A stretch of DNA of 64,000 nt, from assembly GCA_038526915.1 (NCBI GenBank), contig JBCBGF010000005.1, positions 163,334 to 227,333 of the forward strand, in the 5' to 3' direction. This stretch comes from JBCBGF01 sp038526915. GTDB taxonomy: Bacteria; Pseudomonadota; Alphaproteobacteria; Rhodobacterales; Rhodobacteraceae. Below the pieces are notes generated by a model that worked only from the letters and a program-made list of their open reading frames with translations, was not told the DNA's origin and did not search any database. The translations under genes and the position numbers were made by a program. Shown one piece after another: positions 53,198 through 61,948 of the stretch; within the stretch, counting starts at the first letter, position 1; each line of letters opens with the position of its first letter.

Positions 53198-53899
53198 TCA
53201 GGCATTCCCGGTCGCGTCTTCGACCGAAATCGTCACGCCCGGGCCCATGGTCGAACTGACGGCGACCTTCTTCATATAGGTGCCCTTGGCGCCCGACGGC
53301 TTGGCCTTGGACACCGCATCGACAAACGCGCGGATGTTCTCTACCAGCGCCTTTTCATCAAAGCTCGCCTTGCCCACACCAGCATGCACAACGCCCGCCT
53401 TTTCGGCCTTGAACTGCACCTGACCGCCCTTGGCCGCCTGAACGGCTTCCTTCACGTCCATCGTCACCGTGCCGACCTTGGGGTTCGGCATCAGGTTCCG
53501 CGGACCCAGCACCTTACCCAGACGACCCACGATGGGCATCATGTCCGGTGTGGCAATGCAGCGATCGAACTCGATCGTGCCGCCCTGGACGGTTTCCATC
53601 AGATCCTCGGCGCCAACGATGTCAGCGCCCGCTTCCTTGGCCTCATCCGCCTTTGGCCCGCGGGCAAAGACGGCAACGCGCACCGATTTACCCGTTCCGT
53701 TTGGCAGATCCACTGTGCCGCGCACCATCTGGTCCGCATGGCGGGGATCGACGCCCAGGCTCATCGCGATCTCGACGGTTTCGTCAAATTTCGCGTTTGC
53801 ATTGCCTTTGACCAGCGCAACCGCCTCTTCCACGGTGACGTTATCCTTTCCCGTAAAAGCTTCACGCGCGGCGCGGGTACGTTTTCCAAGCTTGCCCAT
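53198..53899 (-). CDS. rplA: 50S ribosomal protein L1
   Basis: 233 residues, normal length. MGKLGKRTRAAREAF opens it; KFDETVEIAMSLGVDPRHAD, MMPIVGRLGKVLGPRNLMP and GTVTMDVKEAVQAAKGGQV are family motifs. It binds 23S rRNA at the L1 stalk and usually represses its own operon. It starts three bases after the rplK stop, so the two are coupled. Confidence 0.97.
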   Translation of the reverse strand: MGKLGKRTRAAREAFTGKDNVTVEEAVALVKGNANAKFDETVEIAMSLGVDPRHADQMVRGTVDLPNGTGKSVRVAVFARGPKADEAKEAGADIVGAEDLMETVQGGTIEFDRCIATPDMMPIVGRLGKVLGPRNLMPNPKVGTVTMDVKEAVQAAKGGQVQFKAEKAGVVHAGVGKASFDEKALVENIRAFVDAVSKAKPSGAKGTYMKKVAVSSTMGPGVTISVEDATGNA

Positions 53900-53902
53900 G
53901 AC

Positions 53903-54331
53903 TTACCCTTTCACCTCGATCCCCATCGACCGGGCCGAGCCCAGGATGATCTGCATCGCGCCGTCGATGTCGTTGGCGTTGAGGTCTTTCATCTTGGCTT
54001 CCGCGATCTCGCGGATCTGCTTGGATGTGACCGAGCCCACGACTTCACGGCTGGGGTTGTTGGCGCCAGATTTCAGCTTGGCAGCCTTTTTCAGGTAATA
54101 CGACGCCGGCGGCGTCTTGATGTCCATCGTGAAGGACTTGTCCTGATAGTACGTGATCACGGTGGGGCACGGCGCGCCGGGCTCCATCTCCTGCGTCTTG
54201 GCGTTGAACGCCTTGCAGAATTCCATGATGTTGATGCCGCGCTGACCCAGCGCCGGGCCGACCGGCGGGCTTGGGTTTGCTTGTCCGGCAGGCACCTGAA
54301 GCTTCATGGTGCCAGCAACTTTCTTGGCCAT
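53903..54331 (-). CDS. rplK: 50S ribosomal protein L11
   Basis: 142 residues from the ATG at 54331 (MAKKVAGTMKLQVPAGQANP), following AGGAGTTGGC. PPVGPALGQRGINIMEFCKA and the C-terminal rRNA-binding GSARSMGIEVKG are diagnostic. It is the GTPase-centre protein where stringent RelA is activated. The upstream frame extension is not coding-like. Confidence 0.97.
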   Translation of the reverse strand: MAKKVAGTMKLQVPAGQANPSPPVGPALGQRGINIMEFCKAFNAKTQEMEPGAPCPTVITYYQDKSFTMDIKTPPASYYLKKAAKLKSGANNPSREVVGSVTSKQIREIAEAKMKDLNANDIDGAMQIILGSARSMGIEVKG

Positions 54332-54710
54332 AAGCCAACTCCTTTTTTCAGCACCGACAGGGCGCGTCCCTATCGGCAGGTTTTGCCCGTGGTCCGGTGC
54401 CCGCACGCGTGCGCGCCGCCTCCCACGTTTGATGCAGCTTGCCGCACCGGCGCGACGTATACGCCCGCCCCTTGCATTGCAAGCCTGAATACCACCCCTG
54501 GTGCGACAGCGCGCCCGGTGGACTTGGAAGACGCCTCTGCCACGATGGTGTCGCTCTGCCGCGCCACGCAACCCAGCCCGTCAAGAAGCCAGGACCGTGC
54601 ACGCGCCCATCCCGACATGACGGATAACGGGCACATGCGGCATCCGGAAACCATTGTCCGGAACCAAGACCTGACCGGCGCGCTCGCGCCATCTCAAAGG
54701 GAGGACCCCC
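54332..54710. other. Divergent region between rplK and the aldehyde dehydrogenase
   Basis: About 380 bases without a gene that I can support. It contains the rplK promoter candidate (54456-54483, minus) and the GGGAGGACC ribosome site of the dehydrogenase. Small open frames inside have no family features. Confidence 0.6.
54456..54483 (-). promoter_or_regulatory. Candidate rplK promoter
   Basis: On the minus strand CTTGCA (54478-54483) and TATACG (54456-54461) are 16 bases apart, with a G-rich spacer. This resembles strong alphaproteobacterial sigma-70 promoters of translation genes. It lies about 125 bases upstream of rplK. Confidence 0.5.
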
Positions 54711-56261
54711 ATGAACGTACATACCGAAACCAAAGGCCCAAGCGCCGCGCTCGACTCGAGCCATCTCGGCGTCGAGTTCCCGTATAAGGAACGCTACGGC
54801 AACTTCATCAACGGCACATTCGTTGATCCCCAGTCGGGCCAGTGGTTCGACAACGTGACCCCGATCACCGGCGAACGCATCACCACCGTCGCACGCTCCA
54901 ACGCCGCCGACATCGAGGCCGCCCTTGACGCCGCCCATGCCGCAGCACCGGCGTTCGGCCGCACCTCGCTGACAGAACGCTCGACAATGCTCTTCCGGAT
55001 CGCCGACCGGATCGAAGAGAACCTGATGAAGCTCGCGGTTGCCGAAACACTCGACAACGGCAAGCCCATTCGCGAAACCGTAAACGCCGACCTCGCGTTG
55101 GCCATCGACCATTTCCGCTACTTCGGCGGGGTTATCCGGGCCGACGAAGGCTCCATCGCCGAGATTGACCACAACACTTACGCCTACCACTTCCATGAGC
55201 CTTTGGGCGTCGTGGGCCAGATCATCCCCTGGAACTTCCCGATCCTGATGGCGGTCTGGAAACTTGCCCCTGCGCTGGCCGCTGGCAACGCTGTGGTGCT
55301 GAAGCCCGCAGAACAAACGCCTGCCTCGATCCTGGTGATGATGGAACTGATCGCCGACCTGATCCCCGATGGCGTGGTCAACGTGGTCAACGGTTTCGGA
55401 ACCGAGGCTGGCGCACCGCTCGCCAATTCCAAGCGGATCGCCAAGGTTGCCTTCACGGGCGAAACCGGCACCGGCAAGATCATCATGAAGGCCGCCGCCG
55501 AAAACCTGATCCCGGTGACGCTGGAACTGGGCGGCAAGTCCCCGAACCTGTTCTTCGGCGACATCATGGATGCCGATGACGCGTTCTTCGACAAATGCCT
55601 CGAAGGGTTTTCGATGTTCGCGCTCAACCAGGGTGAGGTCTGCACCTGCCCGTCCCGCGCGCTGGTTCAGGAAAACATCGCCGATGCCTTCCTCGAACGC
55701 GCGGTGGAGCGTGTGAAGAACATCAAGCAAGGCAACCCCTTGCAGATGGACACGATGATCGGCGGCCAGGCCTCGACCGAGCAGATGGAAAAGATCACTG
55801 GCTATCTGAAACTCGGCCGTGAAGAAGGCGCGCAGGTTCTGGCCGGTGGCGACAAGGCCGCCCTTGGGGACGGTCTGGACCAAGGCTACTTCATCCAGCC
55901 CACGGTGTTCCGCGGCGACAACTCGATGCGGATCTTCCAGGAAGAGATCTTTGGCCCTGTCCTCTCGGTCACGACTTTCAAGGACGAAGCCGACGCCATC
56001 AAGATCGCCAATGACACGTCCTACGGCCTGGGTGCCGGTGTCTGGACGCGTCAGGCCAACACCGCCTTCCGCGTGGGCCGCGCGATCCAGGCGGGCCGGG
56101 TCTGGACCAACTGCTACCACCACTACCCCGCCCACGCGGCGTTCGGTGGCTACAAGCAGTCCGGCATCGGGCGTGAGAACCACAAGATGATGCTCGATCA
56201 TTACCGCAACACCAAAAACCTGTTGGTGAGCTATGATGAGAACCCGATGGGGTTCTTCTAA
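54711..56261 (+). CDS. NAD-dependent aldehyde dehydrogenase, AldB/ExaC group
   Basis: 516 residues. FINGTFVDPQSGQWFDNVTP near the start; PWNFPILMAVWKLAPALAAG, the NAD-site segment AFTGETGTGKIIMKAA, Glu in VTLELGGKSPNLFFGDI and the catalytic Cys in ALNQGEVCTCPSRALV. The double GEVCTCPS is typical of the acetaldehyde dehydrogenase branch. It oxidises acetaldehyde or similar aldehydes to acids. The ATG follows AAAGGGAGGAC, and a good intrinsic terminator follows. It lies on the strand opposite to the ribosomal genes on both sides. Confidence 0.92.
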   Translation: MNVHTETKGPSAALDSSHLGVEFPYKERYGNFINGTFVDPQSGQWFDNVTPITGERITTVARSNAADIEAALDAAHAAAPAFGRTSLTERSTMLFRIADRIEENLMKLAVAETLDNGKPIRETVNADLALAIDHFRYFGGVIRADEGSIAEIDHNTYAYHFHEPLGVVGQIIPWNFPILMAVWKLAPALAAGNAVVLKPAEQTPASILVMMELIADLIPDGVVNVVNGFGTEAGAPLANSKRIAKVAFTGETGTGKIIMKAAAENLIPVTLELGGKSPNLFFGDIMDADDAFFDKCLEGFSMFALNQGEVCTCPSRALVQENIADAFLERAVERVKNIKQGNPLQMDTMIGGQASTEQMEKITGYLKLGREEGAQVLAGGDKAALGDGLDQGYFIQPTVFRGDNSMRIFQEEIFGPVLSVTTFKDEADAIKIANDTSYGLGAGVWTRQANTAFRVGRAIQAGRVWTNCYHHYPAHAAFGGYKQSGIGRENHKMMLDHYRNTKNLLVSYDENPMGFF

Positions 56262-56286
56262 AGCGAGCGGGATCGCTCCGTAGCGG

Positions 56287-56314
56287 AAGGGCCGGCCTCA
56301 GCGTCGGCCCTTTT
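56287..56314 (+). terminator. Intrinsic terminator after the aldehyde dehydrogenase
   Basis: AAGGGCCG and CGGCCCTT form a perfect 8-bp stem with a 10-nt loop, and the descending arm runs into TTTT. It separates the dehydrogenase from the ABC transporter genes. Confidence 0.85.
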
Positions 56315-56432
56315 GCTGTGCAGTTGCAGGCGGTTTGTAGGCATTCGCGCGGGTCTTACCCGCACACGCTCTGGACAATTCTGCCGGCAGCGCCAAACCT
56401 GTGCCGGTGTTTGCAAAAATGGAGCCTGCCCT

Positions 56433-57251
56433 ATGAAATCACTGAGCCTCGGCCTTTGCGCCATCGCCCTCACCGCCACCAGCGTCCACGCCATGGGCGA
56501 CTGCGCGGCGGGCAAGACGCTCGAAGACGGCGTACTGACCATCGCCACCGGTAACCCGGCCTATTACCCCTGGGTCCTGAACGACGCGCCTGAATCGAAG
56601 GAAGGGTTTGAGGCCGCCGTCGCTTATGCCATCGCAGACAAGATGGGCTTTGCCGAGGATGCCGTCACCTGGGTCCGCACCTCGTTTGATGAGGCGATCC
56701 AGCCGGGTGCCAAGAACTTCGACTTCAACATGCAGCAGTATTCGATCACCGAAGAACGCGACCAGATGGTCGATTTCTCGCTGCCCTATTACACCTCGGC
56801 CATGGCGGTCCTGACGACGCAATCGGTGGTCGATGGCGGCGTTGAGCCCACTGTGGACTCGCTCAAAGGCCTGATCTGGGGAGCAGATGCCAACACCACC
56901 GCTGTCCCGATGCTGAATGAGATGATCGCGCCCGAAAGCGATCCCCTGCTCTATGGCGACAACACCGATGTCACCGCCGCGATGCAGGCCAACCAAATCG
57001 ACGCGGCGCTATTCGACCTGCCCACGGCGCTGTTTCTCTCGGCCGTGGTTGTGGAAAACGGCGTCGTCCTGGGCCAGTTCCCCGCCGACCGCGCCGAGAA
57101 CCCCGATCAGTTTGGCCTCTTGATGGAAGACGGCAGCGCGCTCAAGGAATGCGTCGATGCCGCGATCACTGAACTGACGGAGTCAGGTGAGTTGGCCGCG
57201 ATCGAGGCGCAGTGGCTGCAAGAGGCCACGGGCGTGCCGGTCATCGAATAG
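56433..57251 (+). CDS. Amino-acid ABC transporter, substrate-binding protein (family 3)
   Basis: 272 residues from the ATG at 56433. A Sec signal peptide (MKSLSLGLCAIALTATSVHA) precedes a mature SBP_bac_3 domain with TIATGNPAYYPWVLND, FEAAVAYAIADKMGF and FDFNMQQYSITEERDQMVDF. It would bind a polar amino acid or related compound in the periplasm. Together with the permease (start immediately after its stop) and the ATPase it forms a complete importer. The ligand cannot be read. Confidence 0.9.
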   Translation: MKSLSLGLCAIALTATSVHAMGDCAAGKTLEDGVLTIATGNPAYYPWVLNDAPESKEGFEAAVAYAIADKMGFAEDAVTWVRTSFDEAIQPGAKNFDFNMQQYSITEERDQMVDFSLPYYTSAMAVLTTQSVVDGGVEPTVDSLKGLIWGADANTTAVPMLNEMIAPESDPLLYGDNTDVTAAMQANQIDAALFDLPTALFLSAVVVENGVVLGQFPADRAENPDQFGLLMEDGSALKECVDAAITELTESGELAAIEAQWLQEATGVPVIE

Positions 57252-58106
57252 ATGGCCGATGCGGGTCTCAGCGGGCCGGCGCGGGACACTTCTGCGCCGA
57301 CCCGCAGACAAGTCTACGAAGCACAGGTCCGGCAACGATCCCTGCGCATCGCCGCCGGATCGACGCTGGCGGTCTTGCTGGCGATCATCCTGCTCGTCCC
57401 CCTCGCGCCGGGGTGGGAGGCTGTCAAGCGCAGCTTTTTCAATGCCGAGGTCTTCGCCCAGACCTTCCCCGGCCTCCTGAACGCCTTCCTCCTCGACGTG
57501 ATGATCTTCGCCTGGTGCGCGCCGGCCATCGCGCTCCTCGGCCTCGCCATCGCGCTCTGCCGCGATGTCCGCTCTCCCGCTCTCTTCCCGCTACGTCTGT
57601 TTGGCGCGGTCTACACCGATGTGTTCCGCGGCCTGCCGGTGATCCTGGTGATCTACCTCATCGGCTTTGGAATCCCGGGCCTCGGCCTACCCCGCCCCTG
57701 GAACTCGCCTTACATCTGGGGCTCGGTCGCGCTTATCCTCGTCTACGCGGCCTACGTGGCCGAGGTTATCCGCTCCGGCATCGAGTCGATCCACCACAGC
57801 CAACGCTCTGCCGCCGCATCGCTTGGCCTGAGCGAAGCCGACACCATGCGCTACGTGATCCTGCCCCAGGCGATCCGCAACGTGGTGCCCGCCAACATGA
57901 ACCTGTTCATCGCGCTCCAAAAAGACGTGGCGCTCCTCTCCTTCATCGGGCCCGTCGAGATCTTCCGCCAGGCGGGCGTCTACAAATCCCTCTTCGCGAA
58001 CTTCACCCCCTATGTCGGCGCCGCCCTCATCTTTCTCGCCATCACCATCCCGGCCACACGCTATGCCGACTACCTGCTCAACCGACAGCGGAGACGGCGG
58101 ACATGA
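57252..58106 (+). CDS. Amino-acid ABC transporter, permease
   Basis: 284 residues with about five to six hydrophobic helices. The EAA-loop motif that contacts the ATPase is RSAAASLGLSEADTMRYVIL followed by PQAIRNVVPANMN. HisMQ family. It starts directly after the stop of the binding-protein gene and overlaps the ATPase start as ATGA. Only one permease is present, so it probably works as a homodimer. Confidence 0.9.
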   Translation: MADAGLSGPARDTSAPTRRQVYEAQVRQRSLRIAAGSTLAVLLAIILLVPLAPGWEAVKRSFFNAEVFAQTFPGLLNAFLLDVMIFAWCAPAIALLGLAIALCRDVRSPALFPLRLFGAVYTDVFRGLPVILVIYLIGFGIPGLGLPRPWNSPYIWGSVALILVYAAYVAEVIRSGIESIHHSQRSAAASLGLSEADTMRYVILPQAIRNVVPANMNLFIALQKDVALLSFIGPVEIFRQAGVYKSLFANFTPYVGAALIFLAITIPATRYADYLLNRQRRRRT

Positions 58107-58834
58107 CCGCCAAGCTGTCGCTGCGCGGCGTGTGGAAGAGCTTTGGTGACAACGCGGTGTGCCGCGGCATCGACCTCGATGTGGGCACCGGCGAAATGGT
58201 GTGCCTAATCGGGGCGTCGGGCTCAGGCAAATCCACGCTCCTGCGCTGCATCAACCTGCTCGACCCGTTGGATGACGGCGCGATCTACCTCGACGGCGTC
58301 GACATCGCCGAACCGGGCCTCGACCCCCTGCCCGTCCGCAAACGCATCGGGATCGTGTTCCAGTCCTACAACCTCTTCCCACACATGACCGCGGTCGAAA
58401 ACGTCATGCTCGCCCCGCGCCGCGCCAAAGGGCTATCGCGCGCAGACCTGACCGCCCCCGTCACCGCGCTTTTCACCCGTTTCGGCCTCGGCGACCGGAT
58501 GGAGCACTATCCGGACCAACTCTCCGGCGGCCAGCAACAGCGGGTGGCGATCATCCGGGCGCTCGCGATGGAGCCCGAGATCATGCTGTTCGATGAGATC
58601 ACTTCTGCCCTCGATCCCGAACTGGTGGGCGAAGTGCTGGACGTCCTGCGCCAGCTTCACGCCGACGGGATGACGATGATCCTGGCCACCCATGAGATGG
58701 GCTTCGCGCGGGAACTGGCGGATAAGGTTTGCTTCCTCGACGGTGGACGCATTCTGGAGGAAGGCCCGCCTGACGCCTTTTTCGCCGATCCCAAAGAGGA
58801 TCGGACAAAGGCCTTCCTGTCACGGGTGTTGTAA
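58103..58834 (+). CDS. Amino-acid ABC transporter, ATP-binding protein
   Basis: 243 residues from the ATG at 58103. Walker A IGASGSGKSTLLRC, Q-loop FQSYNLFPHMTAVENV, signature LSGGQQQRVAIIRALA, Walker B MLFDEITSALDPELV and switch His in LATHEMGFARELAD are all present. Like GlnQ/HisP. It ends only three bases before the convergent nusG stop, so readthrough would produce antisense to nusG. Confidence 0.95.
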   Translation: MTAKLSLRGVWKSFGDNAVCRGIDLDVGTGEMVCLIGASGSGKSTLLRCINLLDPLDDGAIYLDGVDIAEPGLDPLPVRKRIGIVFQSYNLFPHMTAVENVMLAPRRAKGLSRADLTAPVTALFTRFGLGDRMEHYPDQLSGGQQQRVAIIRALAMEPEIMLFDEITSALDPELVGEVLDVLRQLHADGMTMILATHEMGFARELADKVCFLDGGRILEEGPPDAFFADPKEDRTKAFLSRVL

Positions 58835-58837
58835 GCC

Positions 58838-59371
58838 TCAGGTCTCTTTCGAGACCTGCGTGAACTCCAGTTCCACCGGTGTGGCCCGGCCAAAGATCGA
58901 CACCGTCACCTTCAGGCGCTGGTTGTCTTCGTCCACTTCCTCGACCATGCCGTCGAAATCCTCAAACGGGCCGTCGTTGACCTTCACCTTCTCGCCCACC
59001 TCGAACGAGATCAGCGTGCGCGGTGCCTCGGCGCCCTCTTCCACGCGGTTGAGGATCTGGTTCACCTCAGCATCGCGCATCGGCATCGGGCGACCCTGCG
59101 GCCCCAGAAACCCGGTAACGCGATTGATCGAGTTGATCAGGTGATAGCCCTCATCCGACATCTCCATCCGCACCAGCACGTAGCCCGGCATAAAGCGACG
59201 CTCGGTCGGCACCTTCTTGCCGCGGCGAATCTCGATGACTTCCTCGGTCGGAACCAGAACTTCCTCGATTTCCTCACCGAGATTGGCGTCTTCCACGGCG
59301 TGTCGGATTTGCTCGGCGACCTTCTTTTCAAAGTTCGAAAGCACGCTGACTGAATACCACCGCTTTGCCAT
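58838..59371 (-). CDS. nusG: Transcription termination/antitermination factor NusG
   Basis: 177 residues. NGN domain (MAKRWYSVSVLSNFEKKVAE; TERRFMPGYVLVRMEMSDEG) binds RNA polymerase; the C-terminal KOW domain (FEVGEKVKVNDGPFEDFDGM) contacts Rho or S10. It lies 166 bases after secE, as usual in order, but downstream of it the expected rplK is displaced by four plus-strand genes. Confidence 0.97.
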   Translation of the reverse strand: MAKRWYSVSVLSNFEKKVAEQIRHAVEDANLGEEIEEVLVPTEEVIEIRRGKKVPTERRFMPGYVLVRMEMSDEGYHLINSINRVTGFLGPQGRPMPMRDAEVNQILNRVEEGAEAPRTLISFEVGEKVKVNDGPFEDFDGMVEEVDEDNQRLKVTVSIFGRATPVELEFTQVSKET

Positions 59372-59537
59372 TGTCTGATCCGTTCCTCATCTCTGGCGGA
59401 CACCGCCAATCAATCCGTCTTCCGCAACAGCTCCGTGTCGCCCTCTTCAGGAACTCATCGGTGCTTGTGTCGGGAAGTGGCACGGCCATACAGCCGCGAT
59501 GTGGCGAATTCAAGTGGTGTCGCGCAGACGCACGCGC

Positions 59538-59732
59538 CTAGAACATCCCCAAAACGCCCTGCAGGCTCAGCCGGATCAGCCAGTCCACGAAGAAAAAGAA
59601 GATCGCCGTCAGCATCGCCATCACAAACACCATGGCCGAGGTAATCCCCACCTCGCGGCGCGACGGCCAAACGACCTTGGCCATTTCGGCGCGGACTTGC
59701 TGGATGAACTGAAGCGGGTTGGTCGTGGCCAT
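59538..59732 (-). CDS. secE: Protein translocase subunit SecE
   Basis: 64 residues from the ATG at 59732, the short one-helix form. FIQQVRAEMAKVVWPSRREV is the amphipathic family signature, followed by one transmembrane helix (MVFVMAMLTAIFFFFVDWLI). It clamps SecY in the membrane. nusG follows at 166 bases. The usual tRNA-Trp is upstream but about 2.2 kb away. Confidence 0.95.
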   Translation of the reverse strand: MATTNPLQFIQQVRAEMAKVVWPSRREVGITSAMVFVMAMLTAIFFFFVDWLIRLSLQGVLGMF

Positions 59733-60110
59733 CTTGGTGCTCTCCTGACGTTCCCCGCAGATACGCCGATGCCGGTCCAAGTTCAAGACTTGGGACCGGT
59801 CACCACGATGTGAGGAAAAAACCCCGGGTAGAGAACGCTTGGCACGTATTCATGGCCCCAGCCGTTTCCTGCAGCCCATGTGGAGAGGTCAAGTCCACCT
59901 GCAGGCGCGATGCGTTCGCTTTTGTCGACCCTGGCGAGGAGAACGGAGAAATATCCTGCGCCTGGTCTTTCGCTTCCGTCGACCCCACTGGGTCTGAAAA
60001 AAGCGAACCGCTTTCGCTATGTGCCGCGTCCTCTACCCGAGGTTCGCCTGACTGATTTGCCACGTCCCGAGGGGGGTTGATATTGGCACCAGGGCGCAAG
60101 GAAGGGCTTT

Positions 60111-60136
60111 CGTACCTAGGGTGTACGGTTTTTTTC
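60111..60136 (+). terminator. Orphan terminator-like hairpin
   Basis: CGTAC-7 nt-GTACG followed by GTTTTTTTC. The stem is short (5 bp) but the T-run is strong. No plus-strand gene lies directly upstream; the nearest (ABC ATPase) ends 1.3 kb before. Confidence 0.45.
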
Positions 60137-60148
60137 GGGTTTTTGGAT

Positions 60149-60170
60149 GGGGGTGGAAACCTCCACCCCC
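60149..60170. repeat. 9-bp GC-rich inverted repeat
   Basis: GGGGGTGGA and TCCACCCCC are perfect arms around AACC, about 75 bases upstream of the PepSY-like gene. It could shape that gene's 5' leader. No T-tract follows, so it is not a terminator. Confidence 0.6.
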
Positions 60171-60242
60171 CGGGGTGGATGCGCGGGATTCGCACCAGTT
60201 CGGCCATGTTGCCGCCCCATTCTGCCTTTATCCCCGTTGTTC

Positions 60243-60560
60243 ATGAGACAATTCGTACGGTCGCACCGTTATTTCAGCCGATTCCTCGTGCCTTTTGCCC
60301 TGGCCACCACTGTCGCGACGGTCGCGCCCGCCCAGCAAACGGGCCCACAGGACGTGATCTGGCTCCTTCGGTCCGAAGGGTATGAGATCACGGATGTTGG
60401 CCGCACATGGCTTGGCCGCATCCGGATCGAGGCCACAAACGGCGCGAATGATCGCGAAGTGATCATCAGCCGATCCACCGGCGAAATCCGATACGACCAG
60501 GTTTATTCCAAACAGACCCACGCCACAGACACCGCAGATGGGGGCAACCATGGCAACTGA
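60243..60560 (+). CDS. Small exported PepSY-like protein
   Basis: 105 residues from the ATG at 60243. Signal peptide FLVPFALATTVATVAPAQQ ends near residue 32. The mature part has VIWLLRSEGYEITDVGRTWL, GRIRIEAT and REVIISRSTGEIRYDQ, the usual pattern of a single PepSY-like domain (helix plus beta strands). PepSY domains are thought to inhibit or sense in the periplasm. Its last 11 bases overlap the next gene, a membrane-bound LuxR regulator, so the two probably form one sensor unit. Confidence 0.75.
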   Translation: MRQFVRSHRYFSRFLVPFALATTVATVAPAQQTGPQDVIWLLRSEGYEITDVGRTWLGRIRIEATNGANDREVIISRSTGEIRYDQVYSKQTHATDTADGGNHGN

Positions 60561-61164
60561 TATCACCCAAGGCGCACTGGCCCGTCTGAGCCAAACCGCC
60601 CGGGCGCGGGCCGGGCAAATCAACGCAAAGACAACGCCCAAGGGCCGCGAACGGCTGCGCCTGACCGTGCTGTATACCGCGCTGGCGATCCAGACGCTCA
60701 GCGCGTTTTTCTTCACGGGCGAGCTTTGGTCGGAAATCCTGGGTCTGCGCCAGACCCCGATTCCTTATGCCTATCAAGAGGTCATCCAGATCTTGGCCAG
60801 CATCGGCCTTGTCATCGGGCTCTTGGCCACGTCGATGCTGGTGCGCCGGGGCCTTGATCGCATGGCGCACCTGAACCGCCAGATCGATGTGGCCTCGGGC
60901 CACTATGAGGCGCACCTGCGCGCGCTGTTCGGCGAATGGCGGCTCTCACCGTCCGAACAGGCGGTCGCGATTTACGCGATGAAGGGCTTCTCAAACGCCG
61001 AGATTGCGAACTTGCGCAACACCACGGCCTCGACCGTGAAAAGCCAGATGAACGCGATCTATCGCAAAACCGGCCTCGGCAACCGGCAGCAGCTCATCTC
61101 GTTCCTGGTGGAAGAGCTCATGGCAGGCATCAACCCCGACGCGGGCGAAAAGAAGGCGGCCTGA
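60550..61164 (+). CDS. Membrane-anchored LuxR-type HTH regulator
   Basis: 204 residues from the ATG at 60550, inside the end of the PepSY-like gene. Two hydrophobic helices (LTVLYTALAIQTLSAFFFTG; VIQILASIGLVIGLLATSML) flank a short periplasmic loop. The C-terminal LuxR HTH (about 130-190) contains LSPSEQAVAIYAMKGFSNAE and STVKSQMNAIYRKTG. No receiver or autoinducer domain. It would act on DNA while still membrane-bound. Its TGA abuts the stop of the ChaC-like gene as TGATCA. Confidence 0.85.
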   Translation: MATDITQGALARLSQTARARAGQINAKTTPKGRERLRLTVLYTALAIQTLSAFFFTGELWSEILGLRQTPIPYAYQEVIQILASIGLVIGLLATSMLVRRGLDRMAHLNRQIDVASGHYEAHLRALFGEWRLSPSEQAVAIYAMKGFSNAEIANLRNTTASTVKSQMNAIYRKTGLGNRQQLISFLVEELMAGINPDAGEKKAA

Positions 61165-61893
61165 TCATGCTGCAGCCCGCTCCGCCGTGGCCAGCACATG
61201 CAGCCGGTCGATGTAGTCATCGGCGATGCCCATCTCATCGAGGTGCCGTTTGACGTTATCGAGATAGTCGAAGGACCGGCCCAGCAGCCCCTCGGCATGG
61301 GCGATCATCCGCGCCTGCTCTTCGATGGGGATACCCGGCACAATCACGTCTGAGCTGTGATCGGCCACAAAAGTCAGCGCCTCGACCGGACCCTGCGCGG
61401 TGTCGAGCGCGATAAAGGCGCAGACATAGCCCGGCGCAATCAACTCCCGACGACACAGGATCTCGGTCTCTTCCTCGATCTTGTCTTTCTCGATGCGCAG
61501 GGCCAGCCCGGTGCATCCACCGCCTGTATCAAGGGCCGCCATAAGCGACGGGCGATCCTCGCTGCCGCGCCCGCCCGTGTCCCACAGGCAAAAGCTGCGG
61601 CTATAGTCATCAGTATGGGCGCGACGCAGTTCGGTGAAGTGGATCGCCGGATCCCACATCAGCGATCCATAGGCAAAGATCCAGAGATCCGCATCACGCC
61701 GCCCCTCAAGGGCCGCATGCCGCAACGCCTCGCGCACATCATCGGGATGCCGCCATCCCGGCTCCATCCCCCGCTCGGCCATCTGGCGCTCGATCTCGGC
61801 GGGTTCGATGGTGCGAAAAAACGACGTGTCGGGATCAGAAATGAGCGGCTTCAGTTCGGGATGATGGGCAAAAGCGCTATCGGGCAAGGGCAT
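61165..61893 (-). CDS. ChaC-like gamma-glutamylcyclotransferase
   Basis: 242 residues from the ATG at 61893, with GGAAG eight bases upstream; a GTG at 61908 is possible. The substrate loop WIFAYGSLMWDPA near residue 75 is the ChaC/GGCT P-loop-like signature; the catalytic glutamate is probably in DKIEEETEI. It would split gamma-glutamyl dipeptides or glutathione to 5-oxoproline. It starts 55 bases after the tRNA-Trp gene on the same strand, so it could share the tRNA promoter. Confidence 0.88.
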   Translation of the reverse strand: MPLPDSAFAHHPELKPLISDPDTSFFRTIEPAEIERQMAERGMEPGWRHPDDVREALRHAALEGRRDADLWIFAYGSLMWDPAIHFTELRRAHTDDYSRSFCLWDTGGRGSEDRPSLMAALDTGGGCTGLALRIEKDKIEEETEILCRRELIAPGYVCAFIALDTAQGPVEALTFVADHSSDVIVPGIPIEEQARMIAHAEGLLGRSFDYLDNVKRHLDEMGIADDYIDRLHVLATAERAAA

Positions 61894-61948
61894 TAAGGCG
61901 TCTTCCACGTCTATGCCTCATGCCGTTCTGATGCGGCGTTTTCTGGCC

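Larger units (their letters stand above)
59733..60242. other. 510-base region between secE and the PepSY-like gene
   Basis: No gene here convinces me. On the minus strand it must carry the secE promoter and leader. On the plus strand there are two near-identical 17-mers (59915-59931 and 59969-59985, both TTCGCTT..GTCGACCC), an orphan terminator-like hairpin (60111-60136) and a 9-bp GC hairpin (60149-60170). Open frames at 59800-60207 (minus) and 59810-60055 (plus) have no family features. Confidence 0.6.

Noticed and set aside
54348..56201. 617-codon minus-strand open frame opposite the aldehyde dehydrogenase
   Set aside because: It lies wholly opposite a recognised enzyme, and it runs into the rplK upstream region without a start signal.
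57212..58102. Apparent fusion of the ABC ATPase to an upstream 297-residue part
   Set aside because: The extension is the permease gene read in another frame; the ATPase starts at 58103 in an ATGA overlap.
59800..60207. 135-codon minus-strand and 81-codon plus-strand frames in the secE upstream region
   Set aside because: Both lack ribosome sites and recognisable features, and they overlap each other; kept as unexplained intergenic DNA.
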